This document shows positions 1-9,959 of a stretch of DNA of 64,000 nt, one piece after another; the stretch's first letter is position 1; each line of letters opens with the position of its first letter. A program made the translations under genes and the position numbers. The stretch lies in contig JAUXVT010000024.1 of the NCBI GenBank assembly GCA_030680405.1, positions 80,895-144,894 on the forward strand. Reading direction: 5' to 3'. The notes beneath the pieces are model-generated. The model saw only the letters and a program-made list of their open reading frames with translations. It was not told where the DNA came from and searched no databases. Source of the stretch: Thiobacillus sp. GTDB lineage: Bacteria > Pseudomonadota > Gammaproteobacteria > Burkholderiales > Thiobacillaceae.

Positions 1-909
1 GATGTCTTCGCTGGCCATGCGGATGAGGCGGCGGCCGAGGTAGCGCGGGTCGGTGCCGCCGTCGAGCATGCGCACCAGCCAGTACAGCGAGGCGTCGGGG
101 TCGCTGCCGCGCACGCTTTTGTGCAGCGCGGAAATCTGGTCGTAAAAGGCTTCGCCGCCCTTGTCGAAGCGGCGCAGGGATTGCGCCAGGGCATTCCCGA
201 CGAAAGCGGCGTCGACTTCGCTGACCTGCTCGGTGCGGGCGGCGCTGTCGAGCTGTTCCAGCAGGTTGAGGAGCTTGCGGGCGTCGCCGTCGGCATAGGC
301 AGCCAGCAGCTTGTCGACGCCCTCGCCCAGCTTCAGGCCCGGCAGTTCCTTTAACGCGCGTTGCATCAGCTGGCCGAGTTCCTCGGGCGTGAGCGATTTC
401 AGCACGTAGACCTGGGCGCGCGACAGCAGCGCGCCGACGACTTCGAACGAGGGATTTTCGGTGGTGGCGCCAATGAAGGTGAACAGCCCGGATTCGACGT
501 GCGGCAAAAACGCATCCTGCTGCGCCTTGTTGAAGCGGTGGACTTCGTCGACGAACAATATGGTGGCGCGGCCGATGGTCTGGTTCATGCGCGCGCGCTC
601 GACCGCTTCGCGGATGTCCTTGACGCCGGAGAGCACGGCGGAAATGGCGATGAAGTCGGCGCCGAAGGCCTGCGCGGTGAGCCGCGCCAGGGTGGTCTTG
701 CCCACGCCCGGCGGCCCCCACAGGATCATCGAATGCAGCTTGCCGGAATCGAACGCCAGCTTGAGCGGCTTGCCCGGCCCCAGCAGATGGGTTTGGCCGA
801 CGACGTCAGCCAGGGTGTGCGGGCGCAGCCGCTCAGCCAGCGGCGCGTTGGGGTCGCGCGTGGGCTCGGGGGTGACAGGTTCGGTCTGGAAGAGGTCTTG
901 GGGGCACAT
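1..909 (-). CDS. rarA: Replication-associated recombination protein A (partial, 3' end outside window)
   Basis: AAA+ ATPase of the RarA/MgsA/WRNIP1 family, which acts at stalled replication forks. The frame is open from an ATG at 909 to the window edge, giving the N-terminal 303 residues of a protein usually about 430-450 long. Visible motifs are Walker A (GPPGVGKTT, about residue 66), Walker B ([10 protein letters not shown], about 117) and sensor 1 ([10 protein letters not shown], about 145), in the clamp-loader-like arrangement typical of the family. The C-terminal tetramerisation part is cut off by the window, not by a mutation. It lies downstream of lolA on the same strand, the usual betaproteobacterial lolA-rarA order, though 281 bases with a strong palindrome separate them. 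No clear Shine-Dalgarno is seen before the chosen start. Confidence 0.93.
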   Translation of the reverse strand, partial: MCPQDLFQTEPVTPEPTRDPNAPLAERLRPHTLADVVGQTHLLGPGKPLKLAFDSGKLHSMILWGPPGVGKTTLARLTAQAFGADFIAISAVLSGVKDIREAVERARMNQTIGRATILFVDEVHRFNKAQQDAFLPHVESGLFTFIGATTENPSFEVVGALLSRAQVYVLKSLTPEELGQLMQRALKELPGLKLGEGVDKLLAAYADGDARKLLNLLEQLDSAARTEQVSEVDAAFVGNALAQSLRRFDKGGEAFYDQISALHKSVRGSDPDASLYWLVRMLDGGTDPRYLGRRLIRMASEDI

Positions 910-1082
910 GGTTGATTGGGCCAGAGTCGCTATTGTGCCGTCATTCTGGCGTTGTCGCACCGACATCGTCGCACCGGAGGATACCCAGAGGGCACAAGCG
1001 CCGGTGCCCAGCTTGATCGGCGGTATTCCGGCACGCGTCGGAATGGTTTCTCAAGAAACGCCATGGAGCCAATTGATTTCGT

Positions 1083-1134
1083 AGGGTGCGCCATGCGCAC
1101 CGATTTTCGCCCTAAGGTGCGCATGGCGCACCCT
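1083..1134. repeat. Perfect 19-bp inverted repeat between lolA and rarA
   Basis: Arms at 1083-1101 and 1116-1134 are exact reverse complements (AGGGTGCGCCATGCGCACC) separated by 14 bases. Each arm itself contains the near-palindromic core GGTGCGCATGGCGCACC, so the element is a nested palindrome. There is no T-tract, so it is not a standard intrinsic terminator. It resembles dispersed REP-like extragenic palindromes of betaproteobacterial genomes; that identity is inference. Confidence 0.6.
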
Positions 1135-1190
1135 GCGGCGTTTCTTCGGCGCGATTTGCGGCAACGGGCCGATTGCCTCGCTTACCTTCG

Positions 1191-1799
1191 TCAGTCGCCA
1201 ATGACGTCGGCGCCTTTTGGCGGCGTGAACTGGAAGCGCGACGGCGCGATGGACGGGTTGCGCACGAAGCGTGACAGCTTGAGCGTGGTGCGCTGGCCGA
1301 AGAAGTCGAACAGCTCCATCTGCACCAGCACGTCGCCCTTGAAACCCATGCGGATGCGCTCGAAGGTGGTGTCGCGGTTTTTGGGGGTGGCTTCCAGCCA
1401 TTCCAGGCCGCCGCTCTCGCCGGCGTCTTTCAGGCTGAAGTATTTTTCGATGGCGTTGTCGCCGGCCAGCAAGGCCGCAGGGGTGCCGGCGATGACGTCG
1501 CCGAGCGACTTGACGGTGACCTGCTCCAGATCGGCGTCGTACAGCCACAGCTTGACGCCGTCGCCGACGATCACCTGTTCATACGGCGCGGTGTAATCCC
1601 AGCGGAACTTGCCGGGGCGGGCAAACGCCATCTTGCCGCTGGCCTGTTGGGTGACGCGGCCGGACTTGTCGGCGACGGTCTGGGTGAAGTCGGCCTCGGC
1701 GGTTTTGGCGCCGGCGATAAAGGCTTTGAAGCGCTCGACGCCACCTGCGTGGGCGATCATCGGCAGCGCGAGCGCACAGGCCACAATAAACTGTTTCAA
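1191..1799 (-). CDS. lolA: Outer-membrane lipoprotein carrier protein LolA
   Basis: Periplasmic chaperone that takes lipoproteins from the LolCDE transporter to LolB at the outer membrane. The 202-aa product has a short signal peptide ([18 protein letters not shown]) and then the LolA beta-barrel core, including [19 protein letters not shown] near residue 38 and the RPGKFRWDY segment near 62, a hallmark of the family. The start is a TTG at 1799-1797; GGAG lies 8 bases upstream and no in-frame ATG gives a proper signal peptide. It precedes rarA on the same strand. The usual upstream neighbour ftsK is absent; here hppA and its terminator precede it. Confidence 0.93.
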   Translation of the reverse strand: MKQFIVACALALPMIAHAGGVERFKAFIAGAKTAEADFTQTVADKSGRVTQQASGKMAFARPGKFRWDYTAPYEQVIVGDGVKLWLYDADLEQVTVKSLGDVIAGTPAALLAGDNAIEKYFSLKDAGESGGLEWLEATPKNRDTTFERIRMGFKGDVLVQMELFDFFGQRTTLKLSRFVRNPSIAPSRFQFTPPKGADVIGD

Positions 1800-1864
1800 G
1801 AATGCTTCTCCAAAAGGTCGGCCTTGTTGTCAGGCGGCCAAATCCGTGCGGGGTTCCCGCGCAC

Positions 1865-1900
1865 AAAACAAAACCGCCCTGCACTATATCGGCAGGGCGG
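1865..1900 (-). terminator. Rho-independent terminator after hppA
   Basis: Nine-base perfect stem (CCGCCCTGC 1874-1882 with GCAGGGCGG 1892-1900), nine-base loop, followed on the minus strand by TTTTGTTTT. It lies downstream of hppA and upstream of lolA, so it should end the pfp/hppA transcript. Confidence 0.85.
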
Positions 1901-2037
1901 CAAACGGTGAAGCCTGTTGATTCAATATATGAAGCCTGTGGCCCATCATTCCGGCTTCCCCCTCACGGGGACAAGCGCCGGGGTGACTGCCCTCTTCTAT
2001 CCTTCAGCTATTTCCATACCGAACCCATCAGACAGGC

Positions 2038-4080
2038 TCAGGCAATCAGCGGCACGATCAGCAGCGCCACGATGTTGATGATCTTGATCAGCGGGTTGAT
2101 GGCCGGGCCGGCGGTGTCCTTGTAGGGATCGCCCACGGTGTCGCCGGTGACGGCGGCCTTGTGTGCTTCCGAACCCTTGCCGCCGTAGTTGCCTTCCTCG
2201 ATGTATTTCTTGGCGTTGTCCCACGCGCCGCCGCCGGTGGTCATGGAAATCGCCACGAAAATGCCGGTGACAATGGCACCGAGCAGCACGCCGCCGAGTG
2301 CTACCGGGCCCAGGATCAAACCGACCAGCACCGGCACCAGCACCGGCAGCAGCGACGGCACGATCATTTCCTTGATCGCCGCCTTGGTCAGCATGTCGAC
2401 CGCACGCGAATAATCGGGTTTGGCGGTGCCGGCCATGATGCCGGGGATTTCCTTGAACTGGCGACGTACTTCCACCACCACCGAGCCTGCCGCACGTCCC
2501 ACTGCTTCCATGCCCATGGCACCAAACAAAAAGGGAATCATGCCGCCGATGAAGAGGCCGATGATGACCATGTGATTCGACAGGTCGAACATCGTCACGC
2601 CGCCGGTCCTGGCTTCCAGCGCATGGGTGTAGTCGGCAAACAGCACCAGCGCGGCGAGGCCAGCCGAGCCGATGGCGTAACCCTTGGTGACCGCCTTGGT
2701 GGTGTTGCCCACGGCGTCGAGTGGATCGGTGATGTCACGGATGGCGCTCGGCAGGTCGGCCATTTCGGCAATGCCGCCGGCGTTGTCGGTGATCGGGCCG
2801 TAGGCGTCGAGCGCGACGATGATGCCGGTCATCGACAGCATGGCGGTGGCGGCAATGGCGATGCCATACAGCCCGGCCAGTTCATGCGAGCCCCAGATCG
2901 CCAGGCACACGGCCAGCACCGGGGCCGCGGTGGATTTCATCGACACGCCAAGGCCGGCGATGACGTTAGTGCCGTGGCCGGTGGTCGAGGCCTGCGCGAT
3001 GTGGCGCACCGGGGCGTATTCGGTGGCGGTGTAATACTCGGTGATGACCACCATCGCAGCGGTCAGCAAGAGACCAATCAGCGCGGCCAAGTAGAGGTTC
3101 AGTGCCGGAATGACGCTACCATCGTTCATCTGCATGCCATCGCCCAGCAGCATCGTCGTCACCGGGTAGAATGCGATCAGCGCCAGGCCGCCGGCAACAG
3201 CCAGGCCGCGATACAGCGCGTTCATGATCTTGCCGCCCTCGCGTACCTGGACGAAGAACGAGCCGATGATGGAGGCAACGATCGACACCGCGCCCAGCGC
3301 CAGCGGATAGATCACCGCGCCCGCACCGGCCTGGCTCGCGATCAGCACGCCGAGCAGCATGGTGGCGATCAGCGTCACCGCATAGGTCTCGAACAGGTCC
3401 GCTGCCATGCCGGCGCAGTCGCCAACGTTGTCGCCAACGTTGTCGGCGATCACCGCCGGGTTGCGCGGGTCATCCTCGGGGATACCGGCTTCGACCTTGC
3501 CCACCAGGTCGGCGCCGACGTCCGCACCCTTGGTGAAGATGCCGCCGCCGAGTCGCGCAAAAATCGAGATCAGCGAGCCGCCGAAGCCGAGGCCGACCAG
3601 CGCATGAATCGCATCCATCGATGTCGCACCCATCGACGTCAACACGGCGTAGTAGCCGGCCACGCCCAGCAGGCCGAGGCCCACCACCAGCATGCCGGTG
3701 ATGGCGCCGCCCTTGAACGCGACGTTCAGCGCGGCGTTGAGGCCCAGCGAGGCCGCTTGCGCGGTGCGCACGTTGGCGCGCACCGACACGTTCATGCCGA
3801 TGAAGCCTGCCGCGCCCGAAAGCACCGCGCCGATCAGGAACCCGATCGCCGTGTGGCTGCCCAGCGCCAGCCACAGGGCGACGAACAGCACCACGCCGAC
3901 CAGGCCGATGGTGGTGTATTGCCGGTTGAGATAGGCCTGCGCGCCCTGCTGGATTGCCAGCGCGATCTCCTGCATGCGCGCGTTACCAGCGGGTTTTTTC
4001 AGTATCCAACCGATCGACACCACCCCATACACCAAGGCCAGTATTGCGCTGGCCAAAATCCACACCAATTCCATCTGCAT
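2038..4080 (-). CDS. hppA: Membrane-bound proton-translocating pyrophosphatase, K+-independent type
   Basis: Integral membrane enzyme that couples hydrolysis of pyrophosphate to proton export (reversibly to PPi synthesis). About 680 aa with some 16 membrane segments. Substrate-site motifs are complete: [19 protein letters not shown] (about residues 203-221 from the ATG), EYYT about 348, the [10 protein letters not shown] loop about 431 and the C-terminal [14 protein letters not shown] about 646. The segment [14 protein letters not shown] carries Lys and Thr where K+-dependent enzymes have Ala and Gly/Ala, so it should not need potassium. The GTG at 4089 is possible, but AAGGGG sits 8 bases before the ATG at 4080, which I chose. 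It follows pfp and a 70-aa gene on the same strand. Confidence 0.96.
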   Translation of the reverse strand: MQMELVWILASAILALVYGVVSIGWILKKPAGNARMQEIALAIQQGAQAYLNRQYTTIGLVGVVLFVALWLALGSHTAIGFLIGAVLSGAAGFIGMNVSVRANVRTAQAASLGLNAALNVAFKGGAITGMLVVGLGLLGVAGYYAVLTSMGATSMDAIHALVGLGFGGSLISIFARLGGGIFTKGADVGADLVGKVEAGIPEDDPRNPAVIADNVGDNVGDCAGMAADLFETYAVTLIATMLLGVLIASQAGAGAVIYPLALGAVSIVASIIGSFFVQVREGGKIMNALYRGLAVAGGLALIAFYPVTTMLLGDGMQMNDGSVIPALNLYLAALIGLLLTAAMVVITEYYTATEYAPVRHIAQASTTGHGTNVIAGLGVSMKSTAAPVLAVCLAIWGSHELAGLYGIAIAATAMLSMTGIIVALDAYGPITDNAGGIAEMADLPSAIRDITDPLDAVGNTTKAVTKGYAIGSAGLAALVLFADYTHALEARTGGVTMFDLSNHMVIIGLFIGGMIPFLFGAMGMEAVGRAAGSVVVEVRRQFKEIPGIMAGTAKPDYSRAVDMLTKAAIKEMIVPSLLPVLVPVLVGLILGPVALGGVLLGAIVTGIFVAISMTTGGGAWDNAKKYIEEGNYGGKGSEAHKAAVTGDTVGDPYKDTAGPAINPLIKIINIVALLIVPLIA

Positions 4081-4140
4081 TTTTTCCACCCCTTAATTTT
4101 TAATACGTAAACAATAACGGCAACTTGCGCTGCCATTCTC

Positions 4141-4353
4141 TCACTTGCCCATCGCCAGGCCGCCTTCGAAACGCGTGCCCTGCTCAAACCCGAATATCTG
4201 GTCGAGCTTCAATTCCAGGATGAGTTGATCAACCGCTTCCTGCCCATGCTCGCGCTGCACTTCGGACAAAATCAGCTTGGCTGAATTGCCGTTGTAAAAG
4301 CCGCCAAAGTCCGCCTGCACCTTGAGCAATTGCCGCGCGCGGTCGAGTGTCAT
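4141..4353 (-). CDS. Hypothetical 70-aa protein between pfp and hppA
   Basis: Not recognised. A soluble, mostly helical 70-residue protein (begins MTLDRARQLLKVQADFGGF) with no Cys, no signal and no membrane segment. AGGGA lies about 7 bases before the ATG, and the gene sits between pfp (40 bases upstream) and hppA (60 bases downstream) in one direction, so it is probably co-transcribed. Its position suggests a partner or modulator of one of the two pyrophosphate enzymes, but nothing in the sequence shows that. A heptanucleotide repeat array fills the gap to pfp. Confidence 0.75.
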   Translation of the reverse strand: MTLDRARQLLKVQADFGGFYNGNSAKLILSEVQREHGQEAVDQLILELKLDQIFGFEQGTRFEGGLAMGK

Positions 4354-4359
4354 CGTTTT

Positions 4360-4391
4360 TCCCTGACCCCTGAATCCTGAATCCAGACCCC
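4360..4391. repeat. Short heptanucleotide repeat array (CCTGAAT type)
   Basis: The gap between pfp and the 70-aa gene consists of imperfect 7-base units, CCCTGAC / CCCTGAAT / CCTGAAT / CCAGACC. The same unit recurs in mutL and between dnaK and dnaJ in this window. Confidence 0.6.
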
Positions 4392-4393
4392 TA

Positions 4394-5650
4394 TCAAAGC
4401 TTGAACGCAGCCAGCTTCTTCGCCACCGCGACGTTCTTCAATGTTACATACACCGGCAGGCCGTCCTGGTATTTCGGGTAGTCCTCGCCCTGGATCAGCG
4501 GCGACAGATACCGCTTGCACTTGGGCGTGATGCCGAAACCGTCTTTGGTGATAAAGTCGCGCGGCATGAATTTCTCGACGTTGGCGACATCCTTCAAGTC
4601 GGCCATGCCGATTTTGTACTTGTAGGGCACGTCGGAAATGCGGTCGACCGTCGGCATCACCGAGTTGTGGCCCTTGATCGCCAGCTCGACCGCTTTTTTG
4701 CCGAGTTCATAGGCCTGCTTGACGTCGGTTTTCGAGGCAATGTGGCGTGCGGCGCGCTGCAGGTAATCCGCCACCGCCCAGTGGAACTTGTGGCCGAGCG
4801 CATCCTTTATCCTGTTGGCGACCACCGGCGCGGCACCGCCGAGTTGCGCATGGCCGAAGGCGTCGCGCGTGCCCTGTTCGGCGAGGAAGGTGCCGTCCGG
4901 GTAGTGGCAGCCTTCCGAGACGACGACCGTGCAGTAGCCGTGTTCCTTCACCAGCTTGTCGACGCGGGCGAGAAATTTCTTCTGGTCGAATTCAATTTCG
5001 GGGAACAGGATGACGACCGGAATGCCGTGGTCCTCCACCAGCCCGCCGGCGGCTGCGATCCAGCCGGCGTGGCGTCCCATGACTTCGATGACGAACACCT
5101 TGGTCGAGGTTTTCGCCATCGAGCGCACGTCGTAGCTGGCTTCCAGCGTGGAGACGGCGATGTACTTGGCGACCGAGCCGAAGCCCGGGCAGCAGTCGGT
5201 GATCGGCAGGTCATTGTCCACCGTCTTCGGCACGTGAATCGCCTGGATCGGATAGCCCATCGCTTCGGACAGCTGGCTGATCTTGAAGCAGGTGTCGGCC
5301 GAATCGCCGCCGCCGTTGTAGAAAAAATAGCCGATGTTGTGCGCCTTGAACACCTCGATCAGGCGTGCGTATTCGCGCTTGTTGTCTTCCAGCGACTTCA
5401 GCTTGAAGCGGCACGAGCCGAACGCGCCCGCCGGGGTTGAACGCAGCGCGGCAATGGCAGCGTCGGTTTCCTTGCTGGTGTCGATCAGGTCTTCGGTCAA
5501 CGCGCCAATGATGCCATTGCGGCCGGCATAGACCTTGCCGATCTTGTCCTTGTGCTTGCGTGCAGTTTCAATCACGCCGCAGGCCGACGCGTTGATGACC
5601 GCGGTGACGCCGCCGGATTGTGCGTAAAAGGCGTTCATTTTTTTCGCCAT
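4394..5650 (-). CDS. pfp: Pyrophosphate-dependent 6-phosphofructokinase
   Basis: Interconverts fructose 6-phosphate plus PPi and fructose 1,6-bisphosphate plus phosphate. 418 aa, the length of bacterial PPi-PFKs. GGGDSADT at residues 113-120 puts Asp116 where E. coli ATP-PFK has Gly104, and PKTVDND at 141-147 has Lys in place of the ATP-enzyme glycine; both mark PPi rather than ATP as phosphoryl donor. MGRHAGW at 191-197 is the conserved sugar-phosphate motif. ATG start with GGAGG seven bases upstream. It heads the pfp / 70-aa / hppA unit, after the terminator of the preceding operon. In methanotrophs and some chemolithoautotrophs such enzymes also phosphorylate sedoheptulose 7-phosphate in the Calvin or RuMP cycle; that role here is inference. 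Confidence 0.95.
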   Translation of the reverse strand: MAKKMNAFYAQSGGVTAVINASACGVIETARKHKDKIGKVYAGRNGIIGALTEDLIDTSKETDAAIAALRSTPAGAFGSCRFKLKSLEDNKREYARLIEVFKAHNIGYFFYNGGGDSADTCFKISQLSEAMGYPIQAIHVPKTVDNDLPITDCCPGFGSVAKYIAVSTLEASYDVRSMAKTSTKVFVIEVMGRHAGWIAAAGGLVEDHGIPVVILFPEIEFDQKKFLARVDKLVKEHGYCTVVVSEGCHYPDGTFLAEQGTRDAFGHAQLGGAAPVVANRIKDALGHKFHWAVADYLQRAARHIASKTDVKQAYELGKKAVELAIKGHNSVMPTVDRISDVPYKYKIGMADLKDVANVEKFMPRDFITKDGFGITPKCKRYLSPLIQGEDYPKYQDGLPVYVTLKNVAVAKKLAAFKL

Positions 5651-5700
5651 GGTGTTGCCTCCTCACTATTTTAATTCAATGCAGTGGATAGGGTTTTTGC

Positions 5701-5727
5701 AAAACAAAAAACCAGCCGCGAGGCTGG
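5701..5727 (-). terminator. Rho-independent terminator after the adk-hypothetical unit
   Basis: Stem CCAGCC (5712-5717) with GGCTGG (5722-5727) around a four-base loop, followed on the minus strand by a long T-rich run (TTTTTTGTTTT). It closes the exbB-to-adk operon before the pfp promoter. Confidence 0.85.
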
Positions 5728-5737
5728 CTTGTCACAC

Positions 5738-6103
5738 TCAACTGTGGCCGGACGCTTCGCCCTCGGCCAGGCGCTTGGCTTCCTCGTCGGCCTGCATTTT
5801 CAAAAGCGTGGTGACGCAGTCGCCGATGTCGTCGTATTCCTCGCGGCCCGTGCTGAAGCGGTCGCGGATGCGATAGAAGAACATGCTGCGATAACGCGAA
5901 TCGCCGGTTTTCGACAGCACGAAATGACAGCCGCGCTCGTGCCAGTAAAAGCCCGGGCACAGCGCCAATTCGCGGTCATCGATGTGCAGGCGGATTTCGG
6001 TATCGACATCCTGGATCTCGACTTCCCTGCCATACCGTTCCTTCACCGCGCCGGAGACGATCCAGCGTTCGGTGTCGGTCAGCGGGGCAATCTGCTTCGG
6101 CAT
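5738..6103 (-). CDS. Hypothetical protein downstream of adk
   Basis: Not recognised. 121 aa, no signal or membrane segment. It starts with MPKQIAPLTDTERWIVSGAVKERYG, has two cysteines in the middle (LCPGFYWHERGCHF, about 48-60), and ends in a charged helix. Its ATG is 18 bases after the adk stop, and a good terminator follows, so it is the last gene of the exbB-lpxK-kdsB-adk transcript. The conserved-looking central Cys/His segment could bind a metal, but this is a guess. Confidence 0.8.
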   Translation of the reverse strand: MPKQIAPLTDTERWIVSGAVKERYGREVEIQDVDTEIRLHIDDRELALCPGFYWHERGCHFVLSKTGDSRYRSMFFYRIRDRFSTGREEYDDIGDCVTTLLKMQADEEAKRLAEGEASGHS

Positions 6104-6121
6104 CGCTTGAGGCTTCCCGGC

Positions 6122-6811
<690 letters not shown>

Positions 6812-6876
6812 CTAGCCTAAGGCAAGGTTCGCTTGCACAACACTTAAAATTTTTTATTGGCGGATTCAAGAGGCTG

Positions 6877-7635
6877 CTATGCAGCTGCAAACAGGCTGCG
6901 TACCCGCGCCAGGTCTTCCGGCGTATCGACGCCGGGCGCCGGCGCGGTGGGCGTGATGCCGAGGCTGATGCGGTGGCCGTGCCATAGCACGCGCAACTGT
7001 TCGAGCATCTCGTAGCGCTCCAGTGGCGAGCTGACAAGGCTGGCATAAGTGCGCAGAAACCCGGCGCGGTAGGCATACAGACCAATGTGGCGCAGCGCAC
7101 CGAATTCGTGCGGCATGGCCTGCTGCGCGGCAAACGCGTCGCGCGGCCAGGGAATCGGCGCGCGGCTGAAATACAGCGCGTAGCCGGCTTCGTCGCCGAC
7201 GACCTTGACGACGTTGGGATTGATGAAATCGGCGTGATCGTGAATGGGATGCGCCAGCGTGGCCATCACCGCGTCGCCGTGCAAGACAAGCTGGCGCGCG
7301 GCCTCGCGGATCAGCATGGGGTCGATCAGGGGCTCGTCGCCCTGCACGTTGACCACCAGCGTGTCGTCGGCCCAGCCCAGGGTTTCGGCTACTTCGACCA
7401 GACGTTCGGTGCCGGACTGATGATCCGGCGAGGTCATCAAGGCCTGATAGCCGGCAGCCTCGACCGCCTGCTGCACGCGTGCGTCGTCGGTGGCGACGAC
7501 CACCGATTCGGCGCCCGCCTGCAGGGCGCGCTCCAGCACATGCAAGACCATCGGGCGTCCGCCGATATCCACCAGCGGCTTGCCCGGCAGCCGGCTGGAC
7601 GCGTAGCGCGCAGGAATGACGACGCGAAAATGCAT
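6877..7635 (-). CDS. kdsB: 3-deoxy-manno-octulosonate cytidylyltransferase
   Basis: Makes CMP-Kdo for the inner core of lipopolysaccharide. 252 aa. The N-terminal nucleotide-binding motif [17 protein letters not shown], the NVQGDEPLI motif near residue 98 and a C-terminal [13 protein letters not shown] are diagnostic. I chose the ATG two bases after the ycaR stop; a TTG two codons earlier is also open. It is tightly packed behind ycaR, the usual lpxK-ycaR-kdsB arrangement. Confidence 0.96.
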   Translation of the reverse strand: MHFRVVIPARYASSRLPGKPLVDIGGRPMVLHVLERALQAGAESVVVATDDARVQQAVEAAGYQALMTSPDHQSGTERLVEVAETLGWADDTLVVNVQGDEPLIDPMLIREAARQLVLHGDAVMATLAHPIHDHADFINPNVVKVVGDEAGYALYFSRAPIPWPRDAFAAQQAMPHEFGALRHIGLYAYRAGFLRTYASLVSSPLERYEMLEQLRVLWHGHRISLGITPTAPAPGVDTPEDLARVRSLFAAA

Positions 7636-7637
7636 GC

Positions 7638-7826
7638 TCAACTTTTGCCGTGGATTTCGTCGGGCTCCAGCGGGCGTGCATCTTCCGGCAACATCACCGG
7701 AATGTCGTCACGGATGGGATAGGCCAGGCGGCATGCCCGGCACACCAGTTCGTGCGCGGATTTTTTCCATTCGAGCGGGCCTTTGCAGACCGGGCAAACA
7801 AGGATTTCAAGCAATTTCGGGTTCAT
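7638..7826 (-). CDS. ycaR: Trm112/YcaR-family small zinc-ribbon-like protein
   Basis: 62-aa protein of the Trm112p-like/UPF0434 family. It keeps [10 protein letters not shown] at residues 11-20 and [18 protein letters not shown] at 29-46, the two cysteine pairs of a small zinc-ribbon fold. In eukaryotes and archaea Trm112 activates methyltransferases; the bacterial role is not settled. The start overlaps the end of the preceding GGDEF gene by 20 bases and the stop lies two bases before kdsB. Confidence 0.92.
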   Translation of the reverse strand: MNPKLLEILVCPVCKGPLEWKKSAHELVCRACRLAYPIRDDIPVMLPEDARPLEPDEIHGKS

Positions 7827-8922
7827 TCGGGGGCATCCTGTCGTATGAGGGCGTGCTGGCCGTTTCGGGCTGTTGCGACTTGCTTTGATAAAGATGAATG
7901 TCGGCGACCGACAACAGCGTCTTCAGATCATGGCCGTCGCGCGGGGCATGGCTGACGCCCAGACTCACCGCCATCGGCAGGCCGTTGCTGTTGCTCCAGG
8001 CTTCGGTGCGCGCTTCGATGCGCTTGAAAATCTGGCGGATGGCGGCGTCGTCGCGCTGCGGCAGGAGAGCAACAAACTCGTCGCCGCCCCAGCGCCCGCA
8101 CACGCCCGTTTCGGCCGACTCGCTGAAGATCTGTGCGAACTCGGCCAGCACGCGGTCGCCCACGCCATGGCCGTAGCGGTCATTGACCGCCTTGAACTGA
8201 TTCAGGTCGGCAAATAAAACGGTGGCCGGGATGCCTGTATTCGTCTTGTCGAAGACTCTGTCTGCTGCGGCAAGCAGGCCATGGCGATTGAGTAGCCCGG
8301 TTAGCGCATCAAAGCGGCTGCGGTAATCCAGCTGGCGACGCTGTCCTTCAATGTGGCCCATCAGGATGTAAGCGTACAAGGCCAGGGTGACCCAGAACAC
8401 ACCGAAAAATACATCGCCCGCATTGACCTCAAAACCGCCCAGTCGATAGCGCAAGGCGAAGGAGATCGCCATGCCGAGAAAAGCGCCCCCCAGCACCTCT
8501 GCAAACAGACGCATGCCGTAACGCATGCCGTTGCCCAGCAGCACCATCAAAAATGCCAGTGCCGACGGCGGAATCGTATTGGGGTCGTGAATCACGCACA
8601 GGGTAACGATCAGAAGATCGGCGGCCATGGCGCTGCGGATCTTCAGCAGCGTGACGCCCTGCAGCGCCTGGCGGAAGAACCAGGTGTTGAGGAAAAAATA
8701 AACGCCCAGCGCAATCAGCAGGTGATCGATGCTGAGCAGCACCGGCGTCACGGTTTCCAGGGTGGAGAAATAAATGACCGCCAGCGAAAAAAACAGATAG
8801 CGGGTGAAGAACTGGGTGACGATTTCGGAGCGATCGGGCACCCAGAAACCGGCATCCCCGGTTTCGGATTCCCAGCGGCAGGGATGACGGCGGTCGCCCC
8901 ATTCAGAATGCTGCATTCCCAT
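7807..8922 (-). CDS. Membrane-bound diguanylate cyclase (GGDEF)
   Basis: 371 aa. Residues about 41-190 hold six hydrophobic segments forming an integral-membrane sensor with no recognised name, followed by a GGDEF domain (about 202-350) with an intact GGDEF motif at 279-283 and the [12 protein letters not shown] metal/nucleotide loop. The position of the inhibitory I-site (RxxD five residues before GGDEF) reads AETG, so product inhibition at that site is not expected. The start chosen (ATG at 8922) has AAGGAGG six bases upstream; in-frame codons beyond it lack family support. The gene is inserted between lpxK and ycaR, which are normally neighbours, and overlaps ycaR by 20 bases, so it is expressed with lipid A and Kdo genes. 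Confidence 0.9.
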   Translation of the reverse strand: MGMQHSEWGDRRHPCRWESETGDAGFWVPDRSEIVTQFFTRYLFFSLAVIYFSTLETVTPVLLSIDHLLIALGVYFFLNTWFFRQALQGVTLLKIRSAMAADLLIVTLCVIHDPNTIPPSALAFLMVLLGNGMRYGMRLFAEVLGGAFLGMAISFALRYRLGGFEVNAGDVFFGVFWVTLALYAYILMGHIEGQRRQLDYRSRFDALTGLLNRHGLLAAADRVFDKTNTGIPATVLFADLNQFKAVNDRYGHGVGDRVLAEFAQIFSESAETGVCGRWGGDEFVALLPQRDDAAIRQIFKRIEARTEAWSNSNGLPMAVSLGVSHAPRDGHDLKTLLSVADIHLYQSKSQQPETASTPSYDRMPPNEPEIA

Positions 8923-8957
8923 ACATCCCCTCCTTAGATGCGCGCGCGTTGGTGTTG

Positions 8958-9947
8958 TTATTGTTTGAGGCGTGCGTCCAGCCAGTCGATGAATCCGGAT
9001 TCGGGGGCGACATCGAGTTCCACCGCCCACCAGTCTGCTCCTGCAAACGTCAGGCATTTTACCGCGTCTTTTTCGGTCATCAGCACGGCAGCGTCGGCGG
9101 GCAGTTCCTGCGGCTGAAAAGCATGGTGATCGGCGAAGGCGCGCGGACTGAAACAGACGCCCTGCGCTTCAAGCATGTCGAAAAAGCCCTGCGGGCTGCC
9201 GATGCCGGTCACAGCGAGCCAGTCGTGTTGCGGCAGATCCCGTAGCGCCCGTTTTTCCAGCGGCGCACGCAGACGATAGGCCTGCCCGGCAGTGTAATCG
9301 GCACGCCAGGTCGCCACCGCTTGATAGGGTTGGGGCTGCGCCGTCCCGCGCACCACCTGGATCACCGCATCCACGCTGCGCAACCGGCGCCTGGGTTCGC
9401 GCAGCGGTCCGGACGGCAGCGGCCAGCCATTGCCCAGCCCGGTCGCCGCGTCGATCACCACCAGTTCGATGTCGCGCTGCAGGCGGTAGTGCTGCAGGCC
9501 GTCGTCGGACACGATCACGTCCACCCCCGGATGGCGCGCCAGCAGGGTACGCGCCGCCGCCACCCGGTCGCGCCCGACCACCACCGGTGCACTGGTTTTG
9601 ACCCGGATCAGCAAAGGCTCGTCGCCCACCTCCGCCGGCTGGCTGTCAGGCTGCACGTCGACGCAGCCACGCGCCGCGCCGCCATAACCGCGGCTGACCA
9701 CACCGGGGCGATACCCCCGGGCATGCAGCCAGTTAACCAGCCAGATCGTCAACGGGGTTTTGCCGCTGCCGCCGGCGGTGAGGTTGCCGACGATTATCAC
9801 CGGAACGCCGACGGGAATTGCAGCCAGCCAGCCGCGTCGATACGCCAGACGGCGCAACCAGGACGCGGCAGCGAACAGCGCAGCAAGGGGTGAGAGCAGC
9901 ACCGTGAGCACGCCAGTGCGCGCCCAGACATGCCGAAGGGAAAACAC
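8958..9947 (-). CDS. lpxK: Tetraacyldisaccharide 4'-kinase
   Basis: Phosphorylates the 4' position of the lipid A precursor at the inner membrane. 329 aa with an N-terminal membrane anchor (about 12-30), the P-loop NLTAGGSGKTPL at about 55-66, SRGYGG about 85 and VSDDGLQHYRL about 145. The start is a GTG at 9947, 12 bases after the exbD stop; no in-frame ATG is nearby. Third gene of the exbB-exbD-lpxK unit. No msbA lies next to it here. Confidence 0.95.
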   Translation of the reverse strand: MFSLRHVWARTGVLTVLLSPLAALFAAASWLRRLAYRRGWLAAIPVGVPVIIVGNLTAGGSGKTPLTIWLVNWLHARGYRPGVVSRGYGGAARGCVDVQPDSQPAEVGDEPLLIRVKTSAPVVVGRDRVAAARTLLARHPGVDVIVSDDGLQHYRLQRDIELVVIDAATGLGNGWPLPSGPLREPRRRLRSVDAVIQVVRGTAQPQPYQAVATWRADYTAGQAYRLRAPLEKRALRDLPQHDWLAVTGIGSPQGFFDMLEAQGVCFSPRAFADHHAFQPQELPADAAVLMTEKDAVKCLTFAGADWWAVELDVAPESGFIDWLDARLKQ

Positions 9948-9959
9948 GAATGCGCCCGC

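Noticed and set aside
1..909. rarA as a truncated pseudogene
   Set aside because: The frame is intact to the window boundary; the missing C-terminus is outside the window.
2161..4110. 649-codon open frame antisense to hppA
   Set aside because: Shadow of a GC-rich gene on the other strand; low complexity His/Gln/Arg-rich product, no homology that I recognise.
4394..5650. ATP-dependent phosphofructokinase
   Set aside because: Asp116 and Lys142 replace the ATP-type glycines, so PPi is the predicted donor.
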